Source of the DNA: Bryobacterales bacterium
GTDB lineage: Bacteria; Acidobacteriota; Terriglobia; Bryobacterales; Bryobacteraceae
DNA: 33,922 nt
NCBI GenBank assembly: GCA_016789755.1
Contig: JAEUQG010000081.1
Span: forward strand, 1-33,922
Direction: 5' to 3'
Made by a program: the position numbers and the translations under genes. A model generated the notes under the pieces. That model was given only the letters and a program-made list of their open reading frames with translations. It did no database searches and was not told the origin of the DNA. How positions within the stretch are numbered: position 1 is the first letter of the stretch; each line of letters begins with the position of its first letter. This document shows, piece after piece, positions 7,388-14,763 of the stretch.

Positions 7388-9016
7388 CTAATTGGCCAGT
7401 GGTGGGCCGCCGGGCACGACGATGGAACTCCACTGCTCAGGATAGACGTGGCGTTTGGCGGTGAACTTCGCATTGAGATATTCGCCCATGAATACAGGTC
7501 CGCTGATGGCATCGCCTTCGAGCGTGCCGGTGAAGGTGAAGACGATCATGTCGCCGGGAACGCGCTCGACGCTGCGGAGTTTGATTCGATTGCCTTCGAT
7601 CGAGCCCCAAACATCGCGGGTGGAGTAGTCGCCTTGATGCGTGCCCTGAATTCGATTGCCGCTTTGTTCCAAGGTGAGGGTGTGGCGGCTAGTGCTGGAA
7701 AAGAACTCAAGGTGCACATCCCAACGCCCGGTGAGGTTGGCGGCAGGTGGGGCTGGAGCGGGCTTCGGGCTGCGTTTGGCGGCAAGGATGGCATGCAGGC
7801 GATCGGCGACGACGCGGTCATCGCCGGGTTGCATCATCCAGGCGGTGATGTCGATGGTGGTGGGAGATGCTCCGAGTGCGATGCGCGGCTTGCTGCGGGC
7901 GACTTCTTCGGCGACCTCCTCGCCGGTGATGTGGAGCTTGGCGGGATCCCAGGTGACGACGAGCGCAGGGCTACGATTGGAGAGGCCACGCGGTTCGCGC
8001 ACATCGGCGCTGATGCCGGGGATGGCGGTAAGGCGTTTGGAGATGGTATCGAGATAGCCGAGCCACTTGGTCCATTCGGCTTTGTGATCGCGCTTGACCC
8101 AGGCTTCGACGGCGGCGAGCATGCCGAGTGTTTCTTCGCGGCCGACCTTGTTGTCGCGGCCGGGGCCGTGATGGGGAGAACTGGCTTGCCAGGCGGACAT
8201 GAGAATGTCTTTGCGGCCGAGGAGGAGCCCAGCGCATTGAGGGCCGCGGATAGCCTTGCCTCCGCTGTAGGCGACCACAGTGGCGCCGCGCTGCAAGTGA
8301 ACATTCGGAATGGTGAGCACTTCGGCGGCGGCGTCGACGAGGATGGGAATGTTGTGGGGCTTGGCGATGCGGGCGACGTTTTCGAGCGAGAGCGGACCGG
8401 ACATGGACGCGCCACCGGCCATGAGATAGATCATGGCGGTGCGATGGCTGAGGGCGCGCTCCATCTCCTCGGCGGTTTCCACGTGGATGATGCGCACGCC
8501 GATGTTGCGGATGGCGTGATCGTAAGCGGTGCGCGACCAGCGCGGCGTGACGACTTCGACCTTCTCCATGCCGGACAGGTCGGGGATGCGAAGAAGCTTT
8601 TCGGGATTGCCTCCGGCGACGCAGGCAGCGGTGACGTGCTTGAGCGCGGCGGCGCAACCGGAAGAGACCATGCCCCATTCGGCCCCGGTGAGTTCGGCGA
8701 GGCGGCGGCCGACGGCGCCGGCGAGTTCATCGAGTTGGACGTAGTAACGCGCGGCGGCATCCATAGCGGCGCGAACTTCGGGGAGTTCAACGGAAGCTCC
8801 GATGATAGTGAACGTGCCGCGGCAATTGATGACGGGCTCGACACCGATGGACTGGTAGATTTGGGGGCCAGGCTGCAGCGGGCCGGCGGCCTGCGCCTGT
8901 TGCGCCGCGCCCAGCATGGCGGGGAGGGCGAGCACGTTGCCGATGGTGAACATCTCGCGGCGAGTGGGATCGGAGGATGGTTCGGGAGCCGGTTGCGATT
9001 CGGGTTTGTCGTCCAT
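7388..9016 (-). CDS. SelA-like PLP-dependent enzyme with Tat-type leader and C-terminal beta domain
   Basis: 542 aa. Residues about 18-45 look like a Tat signal (TRREMFTIGNVLALPAM ... AQAAG). The fold-type I PLP core (about 50-415) resembles the SelA / D-glucosaminate-6-phosphate ammonia-lyase-like group: VINCRGTFTIIG at the start, a Gly/Ser substrate loop in MVSSGCAAAL, Asp in ILVDAAAE for the pyridine nitrogen, and the Schiff-base lysine in YSGGKAIRGPQ. After a Pro/Ala linker (about 425-435) comes a small all-beta module (TGRWDVHLEFFSSTSRH ... ISGPVFMGEY), lipocalin-like in pattern, that is not part of SelA. No selenocysteine genes are nearby, so a sugar- or amino-acid-lyase role is more likely than Sec synthesis. 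It is the first gene of a three-gene minus-strand operon and shares a 25-nt gap with the divergent gene. Confidence 0.85.
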   Translation of the reverse strand: MDDKPESQPAPEPSSDPTRREMFTIGNVLALPAMLGAAQQAQAAGPLQPGPQIYQSIGVEPVINCRGTFTIIGASVELPEVRAAMDAAARYYVQLDELAGAVGRRLAELTGAEWGMVSSGCAAALKHVTAACVAGGNPEKLLRIPDLSGMEKVEVVTPRWSRTAYDHAIRNIGVRIIHVETAEEMERALSHRTAMIYLMAGGASMSGPLSLENVARIAKPHNIPILVDAAAEVLTIPNVHLQRGATVVAYSGGKAIRGPQCAGLLLGRKDILMSAWQASSPHHGPGRDNKVGREETLGMLAAVEAWVKRDHKAEWTKWLGYLDTISKRLTAIPGISADVREPRGLSNRSPALVVTWDPAKLHITGEEVAEEVARSKPRIALGASPTTIDITAWMMQPGDDRVVADRLHAILAAKRSPKPAPAPPAANLTGRWDVHLEFFSSTSRHTLTLEQSGNRIQGTHQGDYSTRDVWGSIEGNRIKLRSVERVPGDMIVFTFTGTLEGDAISGPVFMGEYLNAKFTAKRHVYPEQWSSIVVPGGPPLAN

Positions 9017-9041
9017 GGGGAGAATGATATCGTCAATTGGA
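9017..9041. promoter_or_regulatory. 25-nt divergent start region
   Basis: Only 25 nt separate the ATG of the SelA-like gene (minus) from that of the TIM-barrel gene (plus). The gap contains GATATC (9026-9031), which could serve as a weak -10 for either strand, and minus-strand TTGACG (9036-9031). No convincing Shine-Dalgarno is placed for either ATG, so leaderless transcripts or promoters inside the opposing gene are possible. An in-frame ATG at 9024 on the plus strand follows GGGGAGA with essentially no spacing. Confidence 0.25.
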
Positions 9042-10724
9042 ATGCAGCGGAGAACTCTGTTTCAAGCGGCGGCTGGCGCGGCGGCGGCAAAGGTCCGGAA
9101 GGAGCGGCTGGCGCGGCACCGCAATCTGTTCACCGGCGATAGCTGCGTCTATTTCTACAATCCGGAGCTTTGGCATCCGGAAGGGCTGCCGTACACCGCG
9201 AAGGCCATTCATCGCTATGTGGATCTGCTGGCAGATTCGGGAGTGGACACGTTTCTATCGAATCCGAACGCGCAAGTGGCGTGGTATCCGAGCAAGACGC
9301 TGGATACGATTCTCGATGGATACCGGCGGGGCGAACGCGACTTCTTCCGGGCGCACGCGCGGGCGACGCATGTGCCGGCGGGGCAAGTGGACACGTTTCT
9401 CGATGACATGGTGCGGTTCCACAACCTGTATCTGGATCTGGCGGAAGCGAAGGTGGACTGGCTGGCGGAAACGGTGAAGGCATGCCGGCGGCGGAAGATC
9501 GCACCCTGGGTGAGCGTACGGATGAACGATACGCATGGTGTGGAAGATGCGGCGAGCCACTTCAACTGCAAGGTGTTTCGCGATGCGGCGAACCGGCTGT
9601 CGGGGCGGGCGGTGGATCCGGCGGCGGGAGTGAACGCGCATTGGGTGGCGTTGAATTATGCGCGGCAGGCGGTGCGCGATTTCATGTTCGCGCATATTCG
9701 GGAGTACATCGAGGGGTACGGATTCGAGGGCGTGGAGTTGGACTTTCTGCGCGATCCGCACGTTTTGGAGCCGGGGGCATCGGAGAGCGAATGCCGCGTG
9801 GTGACGGCGTTCGTGCGGCAGGTGCGGAAGTATACGGAATCGCGCGGAGTGCCGCTGGGATTGCGGATTCCGGTGAACCTGGGATACCTGAAGAGCCGAG
9901 GGTTGGATGTGGCGGCGATTGTGCGGGAAGGACTGGTGGACTTCATCGGGTTCTCGAATTTCTGGCAGACATCGTGGGATGTGCCGTATGAACAATTGCG
10001 GGCGGAATTGGGAGATGGGGTGGTGTTTTATGGGGTAGTGGAGAACGCTCCGAATTGGATTGCGGCGCGTCCCGCGGCGGAGCAGACAGCGCCGTTGGCG
10101 GGACGTGCGCCGTATCCGAATACGGGGGTCCGGTACATGGCGGCAAGTGCTGAGATGGTGCGGGCCAACGCCGCGGGGAAGCTGGCGATGGGAGTGCATG
10201 GGATTGAACAGTTCAATTTCTTCTGCACCGACCAGCCGAAGATTCCGGGGCTGCGGGCGAACTATGGTGTGCTGCGGGGAATTCACGATCTGGCGTCGCT
10301 GCGTGGCAAGGAGAAACATTATTGTTTGTCGTCGCCGTCGGGGCGGCTGTCGATGCTGTGGGAGACTCCGGAGCAGATTCCGGCGGTGCTCGAACCGAAG
10401 CAGCGGCGCGAGTTCCGATGGACGATGTCGAAGGAGCCGGCGGGGATGACGCTAACGGTGCAGGTGGTGGTGGAGCAGGGAAGCGCCGCGGCGCGGCTGG
10501 CGATGTCGTTCAACGGCGCCTGGCCCGTGCTTGCCGATCGGGAGAGCGCGGAAATGCTGTTTCCCGTCGGCCCGTATGTGAGGTTCGCCGATGGGTTGAC
10601 GGCGTGGGAGTACAGTGCCGATGCTGCTGCGATTCGCGAGGGATGGAACACGGTGACGGTGACGAATTTCGGCAAGAGCGATGCGAAGGTGATGAGCGTC
10701 GAGTTGGGTGTCCGGCGGGCGTAG
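9042..10724 (+). CDS. Glycoside-hydrolase-like TIM-barrel protein with C-terminal beta domain
   Basis: 560 aa from ATG 9042; an alternative ATG at 9024 adds six residues. The N-terminus QRRTLFQAAAGAAAA resembles a short Tat leader. Residues about 25-400 have the pattern of a (beta/alpha)8 barrel of the glycosidase superfamily: conserved-looking strand ends in FEGVELDFLRDP (E232, D234), PLGLRIPVNLGY, VDFIGFSNFW and VVFYGVVENAPN; the acidic pair on the FEGVELD strand is the best candidate for catalysis. About 415-560 is beta-rich (WTMSKEPAGMTLTVQVVVE ... WNTVTVTNFG), suggesting a jelly-roll or sandwich module. I do not recognise a named GH family. It is divergent from the SelA-like/oxidoreductase/isomerase operon, which suggests a shared carbohydrate role. 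Confidence 0.75.
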   Translation: MQRRTLFQAAAGAAAAKVRKERLARHRNLFTGDSCVYFYNPELWHPEGLPYTAKAIHRYVDLLADSGVDTFLSNPNAQVAWYPSKTLDTILDGYRRGERDFFRAHARATHVPAGQVDTFLDDMVRFHNLYLDLAEAKVDWLAETVKACRRRKIAPWVSVRMNDTHGVEDAASHFNCKVFRDAANRLSGRAVDPAAGVNAHWVALNYARQAVRDFMFAHIREYIEGYGFEGVELDFLRDPHVLEPGASESECRVVTAFVRQVRKYTESRGVPLGLRIPVNLGYLKSRGLDVAAIVREGLVDFIGFSNFWQTSWDVPYEQLRAELGDGVVFYGVVENAPNWIAARPAAEQTAPLAGRAPYPNTGVRYMAASAEMVRANAAGKLAMGVHGIEQFNFFCTDQPKIPGLRANYGVLRGIHDLASLRGKEKHYCLSSPSGRLSMLWETPEQIPAVLEPKQRREFRWTMSKEPAGMTLTVQVVVEQGSAAARLAMSFNGAWPVLADRESAEMLFPVGPYVRFADGLTAWEYSADAAAIREGWNTVTVTNFGKSDAKVMSVELGVRRA

Positions 10725-10744
10725 GCGAGAGTGAGCAAAGGCGG

Positions 10745-11230
10745 TCATCGTCCGAGGACGCGATCAAACACGTCTGGGATGCTGCGCATCATCTTGAATC
10801 CAGCTTCTACACGGAGAGCCCAGAGTTCGGCGAAGGAGCGCTGCAGTCCTCGAACGGCGTCTCCGGCGAGTTTGGGGTTCTCCACGGCGGCAAGGATGGA
10901 GATGTCGGATTCGAGGAGGCTGATGGTCCAACCGTGGAAGGCTTTCATCTCCTCTCGCAGGCGCATGATGTCGGCGGAGCGGGAGTTCCTTCCTTCGCCT
11001 GGCTTGGGGATGGTTCCGGCGCGGGCGGCTGCTTCCATGCGTGTGACCGAGGCTTCCAGTTTTGCGATTTCCTTCTTGGCCTCGATGATCTTAGTGAGGA
11101 TGAGTTTGAACATGCCGGCTTTGATCTGGGCGCCGACTTCATTGGTGAGCAGGGCCTTCTTTTGGATTGTGTCGAGGCTGTTGAACCAACCTTCTTCGGT
11201 GGCAATCTTGTTGATCTCATCTTTGTTCAT
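10745..11230 (-). CDS. Conserved-looking hypothetical helical protein
   Basis: 161 aa from ATG 11230, chosen because an AGAGGG lies about 9 nt upstream and the residues before it look non-coding. No signal peptide, membrane segment or known motif is seen. The sequence is almost wholly helix-forming with many Lys/Glu and heptad-like spacing around residues 45-75 (KIIEAKKEIAKLEASVTRME), suggesting a coiled coil, then a second helical half (ADIMRLREEMKAFHGWTISLLE). It begins with MNKDEINKIATEEGWFNSLDTIQKKALL. It is single-copy here, convergent with the TIM-barrel gene (20-nt gap) and divergent from the SDR gene. I do not recognise the family; a cytoplasmic structural or regulatory role is only a guess. 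Confidence 0.72.
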   Translation of the reverse strand: MNKDEINKIATEEGWFNSLDTIQKKALLTNEVGAQIKAGMFKLILTKIIEAKKEIAKLEASVTRMEAAARAGTIPKPGEGRNSRSADIMRLREEMKAFHGWTISLLESDISILAAVENPKLAGDAVRGLQRSFAELWALRVEAGFKMMRSIPDVFDRVLGR

Positions 11231-11378
11231 AAAGGTGCGCCCTCTTTCTTCGGAACGGGCCGGCATAACGCGCTGGTTGCGAGCCCTTATGCTTACCAAC
11301 GAATTGGGGTAGCGAAAGCTGTCACCTTAGTTGAAGACTTTGGAGGAGAGGTTCCGGTATGCTGATCGAGGTCATTCC
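11231..11378. other. Largest intergenic gap in the window (148 nt), divergent promoter region
   Basis: It lies between the divergent small helical protein gene and the SDR gene, so it must hold both promoters. No strong sigma-70 pair is visible; TTGGGG-N17-TTAGTT (11315-11343) is a very weak plus-strand candidate. Its clearest feature is the purine-rich GGAGGAGAGG at 11342-11351, a near-perfect Shine-Dalgarno placed 7 nt before the ATG at 11359 and not before the SDR start. Confidence 0.5.
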
Positions 11379-11394
11379 ATGCATCCCGACATAG
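11359..11394 (+). CDS. Possible 11-codon leader peptide overlapping the SDR start
   Basis: ATG 11359 follows the strong Shine-Dalgarno GGAGGAGAGG by 7 nt and opens an 11-codon frame (MLIEVIPCIPT, stop 11392-11394). This frame overlaps the SDR start (11379) out of frame and ends 15 nt inside it. It could couple or attenuate SDR translation. No coding conservation can be judged from one sequence. Confidence 0.25.
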   Translation: MLIEVIPCIPT

Positions 11395-12185
11395 CAGCGA
11401 TGTTCGACTTGAGCGGTAAGACCGCGGTGGTGACGGGCGGGGCGAGGCATCTGGGTTGGGATGCGGCGGCAACGCTGGCCAAGGCCGGTTGCGCGGTGGC
11501 CGTTACGTCTCGCGACGGGGCGCGGGCCGCGGATTCGGCGGCGCGTTTGGGAGAACTTTTCGGAGTCGACACGATGGGGCTCGCTCTGGATCAGCGCGAT
11601 GGGCAGCAGGTTGCCGCCGTGGCCGGCCAGATTTTCGCCTGGAGACCGCGTGTGGATGTGTTGGTGAACAACGCGGGCGGCGCCGCGGGAGACAGGCCGG
11701 GGATTTTGTTTGAGCGTACCGGCGAGGATGCGGCGGCGCTGATTGAAACGAATCTCACGGGGATGGTGCATTGTTGCCGAGTATTCGGAGAGCGGATGGC
11801 GGCCGAAGGCTCAGGCAAGATCATCAACATTGCATCGATGGCGGGGATGATGGGGCGCGACCGGCGCATGTATGCGCGGGCCGGGATGAAGGGGCAGCCG
11901 GTGGAGTATGCGGCAGCGAAGGCAGGCGTGATCGGGTTAACTCGCGATCTGGCGGGGTTCCTGTCGCCGATGGGCGTGTGCGTGAACGCGATTTCACCGG
12001 GAGGGTTTGAGCGCGGGCAGCCGGAACAGTTTGTTCGCGACTACAGCGACCGCACGCCAATGGGACGCATGGGCCGCGATGGGGTGGATTTGAATGGCGC
12101 GGTGTTGTTCCTGGCTTGTGCCGCGTCGGATTACGTTACGGGGCACAATCTGGTGGTGGATGGCGGGTTCTCGATTTGGCATTGA
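11379..12185 (+). CDS. SDR family NAD(P)-dependent oxidoreductase
   Basis: 268 aa, classical SDR length. ATG 11379 has CGAGG 7 nt upstream; a TTG at 11331 in the same frame has no ribosome site. The cofactor motif is TGGARHLG (residues 19-26), followed by VLVNNAGGAAG, the catalytic serine in INIASMAG (S153) and YAAAK (Y177, K181). The 24-residue Ser-Tyr spacing is about 11 longer than the minimal form and matches SDRs with a QPVEYAAAKAG-type active site. The C-terminus (ISPGGFERGQPEQF ... VTGHNLVVDGGFSIWH) is typical of gluconate 5-dehydrogenase/3-oxoacyl-ACP-reductase-like members. It probably oxidises a sugar acid or polyol; substrate not determinable. It ends at TGATCA, where the convergent gene's stop begins on the next base. 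Confidence 0.9.
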   Translation: MHPDIAAMFDLSGKTAVVTGGARHLGWDAAATLAKAGCAVAVTSRDGARAADSAARLGELFGVDTMGLALDQRDGQQVAAVAGQIFAWRPRVDVLVNNAGGAAGDRPGILFERTGEDAAALIETNLTGMVHCCRVFGERMAAEGSGKIINIASMAGMMGRDRRMYARAGMKGQPVEYAAAKAGVIGLTRDLAGFLSPMGVCVNAISPGGFERGQPEQFVRDYSDRTPMGRMGRDGVDLNGAVLFLACAASDYVTGHNLVVDGGFSIWH

Positions 12186-13586
12186 TCAACGGCGGTCGGC
12201 GGCGGGGAGTGGGAGCGGAGCGCTCTCTTGCCTGCGGGCGGGCTGGTAAGCCTTGCGGGGTTGCACGGATCGAACCTGTTCGAGCCAGAACAGGCCGTCG
12301 AACTCACCGCTGTTGCCGCGCGTGCCAAGGAGGTCAAGGTCGCCGTCGCCGTCCATGTCGCGGGCAAGGAATGCATCGTACATGCCGCGCTTCGTGCGGG
12401 AGATGTCGTGACGTTGCCAGGTGGCTCCCTGATGTTCGAACCAGGCGATGCGGCCGACGACGCTTTCGGCATTGATCTGCGCGCCATCGTGATCGCGCGG
12501 GTTCTGGCTGTAGCCTCCGGTGATGAGGTCGAGGCGGCCGTCGCCGTTGAGGTCGGCGAGGGTCATTGCGATGGGAGTGTCGGGGAAGGTGTGCCCGATG
12601 GAGTGGCGTTTCCAGATGCCGTCGAGGTTAGGAGGCTGCTCCAGCCAGAGGATGGAACTCTTCGGACCGCTGAGCACCATGTCTTTGCGGCCGTCGTTGT
12701 TGAGGTCGGCGAAGTCGACCATGAAGCCCCAAGGTCCGGGCGCGTTATCCGCGATGCCTTCGATGCGCACCGGATGTTTGCGGAATTCGAGTGGATGCTT
12801 TCGAATGTTCTCGAGCCAGTACATGCGGAACTCTCCGCGGCTGGCAGCGAGGATGTCGATGTCCCCATCGCCGTCGATGTCGCAAGGCGGGGAGTTGGTG
12901 GGGATGAGGACGCGGATGAGTTCGAGTTCCGGCCAGGGTTGAGTGAGCGGGTTGGGAGGGACGGTCAACATCGAGATGGGCAGCGGCTTGCGGAGCGCTT
13001 CCGGGATGGGTTCGCCTGGGATGTTGGTCACCAGTTGCTCACCTTTGTTGGCGGCGATGGCTTCGAGGCGGCCGTTGGAGTCGAGGTCGGCGAGGAAGAC
13101 GCGAATCCATGACCCGCGCCGGCGGGTGTTCGGTAGAATGCGCCGTTCCCATTTGCCGGCGCGGACATTCCGGCCGGGGTTCTGGAAGTAAATGAGGTGC
13201 GCCAGTTCACAGGCGACGAGGATATCGGGGAAGCCGTCGCCGTTGAGATCGCCGACCGCGGCGTCTTCGGCAGCGGCGGCTTCGTTCCCTTGGGCGAGGG
13301 TAGCGAGCTGCCATTGGAGCGGATCGCGAGTGCCGAAAGCGAGGCGAACGTGATTACTGTCTTCGTGAACGGTGACGATGTCGAGGATGCCGTCGCGGTC
13401 GAAGTCAGCCAGTTGCAGGCCGTCCGCGCCGCGGATGGGGACTCCGCCGATGGCCTGGTCATCGATGATGTGCTCGCGCCAGGAGATGTACTGGCCAGTG
13501 GGCGTGCTTGCGCGAGAAGGGGTGTCGGCCACGGTCAGGATCTGCTGGAAGAAGAGAGCCGCCGCGACTGCGGTACGTGCGAGCAT
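12186..13586 (-). CDS. Secreted FG-GAP/VCBS repeat protein (calcium-binding propeller)
   Basis: 466 aa from ATG 13586, which gives a signal peptide (LARTAVAAALFFQQILTVADT). About seven repeats of the FG-GAP type carry the calcium loop DxDxDGxxD: ADFDRDGILDIVT, GDLNGDGFPDILV, ADLDSNGRLEAIA, CDIDGDGDIDILA, ADLNNDGRKDMVL, ADLNGDGRLDLIT, RDMDGDGDLDLLG. They are often followed by an FWLEQ/YWLEN strand. This indicates a seven-bladed calcium-stabilised beta-propeller acting outside the cytoplasm, probably in binding rather than catalysis. Members of this kind are common in Acidobacteriota and Planctomycetota. It is convergent with the SDR gene with no spacer (stops share the palindrome TGATCA) and starts 29 nt from the divergent mutarotase-like gene. 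Confidence 0.88.
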   Translation of the reverse strand: MLARTAVAAALFFQQILTVADTPSRASTPTGQYISWREHIIDDQAIGGVPIRGADGLQLADFDRDGILDIVTVHEDSNHVRLAFGTRDPLQWQLATLAQGNEAAAAEDAAVGDLNGDGFPDILVACELAHLIYFQNPGRNVRAGKWERRILPNTRRRGSWIRVFLADLDSNGRLEAIAANKGEQLVTNIPGEPIPEALRKPLPISMLTVPPNPLTQPWPELELIRVLIPTNSPPCDIDGDGDIDILAASRGEFRMYWLENIRKHPLEFRKHPVRIEGIADNAPGPWGFMVDFADLNNDGRKDMVLSGPKSSILWLEQPPNLDGIWKRHSIGHTFPDTPIAMTLADLNGDGRLDLITGGYSQNPRDHDGAQINAESVVGRIAWFEHQGATWQRHDISRTKRGMYDAFLARDMDGDGDLDLLGTRGNSGEFDGLFWLEQVRSVQPRKAYQPARRQESAPLPLPAADRR

Positions 13587-13615
13587 CGTGGCTACAGTAT
13601 CATGTCTCGAAGGCC
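13587..13615. promoter_or_regulatory. 29-nt divergent start region
   Basis: It separates the ATG of the FG-GAP gene (minus) from that of the mutarotase-like gene (plus). GAAGG at 13609-13613 is a usable Shine-Dalgarno for the plus-strand ATG at 13616, though close. Weak -10-like hexamers exist on both strands (plus TACAGT 13593-13598; minus GATACT 13601-13596). The promoters must overlap each other or extend into the coding regions. Confidence 0.25.
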
Positions 13616-14734
13616 ATGATCCGATTTCTGACCGCATTCGCGCTTGGCAGCCTGCTGGCTGCGCAACAGAAGGTGACCCATGAAGGCAGCGAGGGGCTGT
13701 TGCTGTCCAACGGCAAGGTGAAGCTGGTGGTTCTGCCGCATGGCGGGGCGTTTGCGAGCTTTACGCTCGACGAGGACGCCAAGCAGATCAATACCATGTG
13801 GGACCCGGTGCGGATGGGACGCACCTTCGGCGGCCGTCAGAACTTCGGACCTTCCAAAGGGCACTTCCTGTGCGTCGACGGGTTCGGGCCGGTGACCAAG
13901 GCTGAGCAGGCGGCGGGGTTGTCCGGGCATGGGGAAGCAAACAAGCTCCCTTGGAGATTGACCGCGTCGACGAACGCGTCGGCGGCGTTCGAGGTACGGT
14001 TGCCGCTGGTGCAAGAGAAGTTGACCCGGAAAATTTCCATCGGCGCCGGGGAGCAGGTAGCGCTGGTCGAATCGGAGTTGGAGAGCGAATTACCTTTTGA
14101 TCGGGTGATTCTATGGGCGGAACACGCCACCATCGGCGCGCCGTTTCTGAAGCTGGGCAAGACGGTGGTGGATCAATCGACGAAGGATTGCCAGACGAAG
14201 CCGCATCGCGGCGAACGGGGACCGCGAACGTTTCCATCGGCTCAGAATTTCCAGTGGCCGAATCTGCCGGGATTTGGGGATCTGCGCGTTTCGCCGGCCA
14301 AGGACGGCACGATGAATCACATCGGGTGTCTGATGGATCCGGCGCGCGAGCATGAGTACATTACGGCTATCGACACGGAATCGAATCTGTTGTTGGGTTA
14401 CCTGTTTCCGCGGAAAGATTATTCCTGGGTGCAGCATTGGATGAACTATCCGGCCGGCGGGGCATATTCGTGGGGGCTGGAGTTCGGCATGCAGCCATAC
14501 GACATGTCGAAGGCCGATATCGTGGCGCTGACGCCGTTGTTCGGCGCTCCGACGTTCCGCTGGCTGCCGGCGAAGTCGAAACTGAGCGCGAAGTTTCTGA
14601 TGTTTGTGACCAAGGTTCCGGCGGGTTTCGACCGCGTCGACGATGTGCGGTTGGAAGGGGCGTCGCTGGTGATCGAGAATAAGCGGGCGGGGCGAGTGAC
14701 GCTCGGCTTCGCCAACCACACACTGATACAATGA
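13616..14734 (+). CDS. Secreted galactose-mutarotase-like protein
   Basis: 372 aa from ATG 13616 with GAAGG just upstream. A signal peptide covers residues 1-17 (IRFLTAFALGSLLAA). The rest is beta-rich, with the aldose-1-epimerase-like opening (LLLSNGKVKLVVLPHGGAFASF) and the signature-like LWAEHATIGAPFL (E169, H170), where the His would correspond to the catalytic or sugar-binding His of mutarotases. A downstream HWMNYPAGGAYSWGLEFG segment is the other region rich in aromatics. It likely binds or epimerises a sugar in the periplasm; the assignment is by pattern only and it could be a non-catalytic carbohydrate-binding member. It is followed by a secreted dehydrogenase and a sulfatase on the same strand with near-zero spacing, so it is the first gene of a likely operon. 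Confidence 0.7.
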   Translation: MIRFLTAFALGSLLAAQQKVTHEGSEGLLLSNGKVKLVVLPHGGAFASFTLDEDAKQINTMWDPVRMGRTFGGRQNFGPSKGHFLCVDGFGPVTKAEQAAGLSGHGEANKLPWRLTASTNASAAFEVRLPLVQEKLTRKISIGAGEQVALVESELESELPFDRVILWAEHATIGAPFLKLGKTVVDQSTKDCQTKPHRGERGPRTFPSAQNFQWPNLPGFGDLRVSPAKDGTMNHIGCLMDPAREHEYITAIDTESNLLLGYLFPRKDYSWVQHWMNYPAGGAYSWGLEFGMQPYDMSKADIVALTPLFGAPTFRWLPAKSKLSAKFLMFVTKVPAGFDRVDDVRLEGASLVIENKRAGRVTLGFANHTLIQ

Positions 14735-14763
14735 CCTTTCTTCATTCCACCGAGGTGCTAACC

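Noticed and set aside
7448..9016. Reading the SelA-like gene as true selenocysteine synthase
   Set aside because: It has an export-type leader and extra domain, and no selB, selD or tRNA-Sec is nearby; ammonia-lyase-like relatives fit better.
7448..9142. 564-codon plus-strand frame opposite the SelA-like gene
   Set aside because: The product is Gly/Ala/Asp/Glu-rich noise, and the minus-strand protein has intact PLP motifs.
10725..10744. Possible terminator between the GH-like gene and the small helical protein gene
   Set aside because: No inverted repeat or T-run is present in the 20-nt gap.
12183..12188. TGATCA palindrome formed by two abutting stop codons
   Set aside because: It arises from TGA facing TGA with zero spacing. 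It shows packing only, with no evidence of a binding site.
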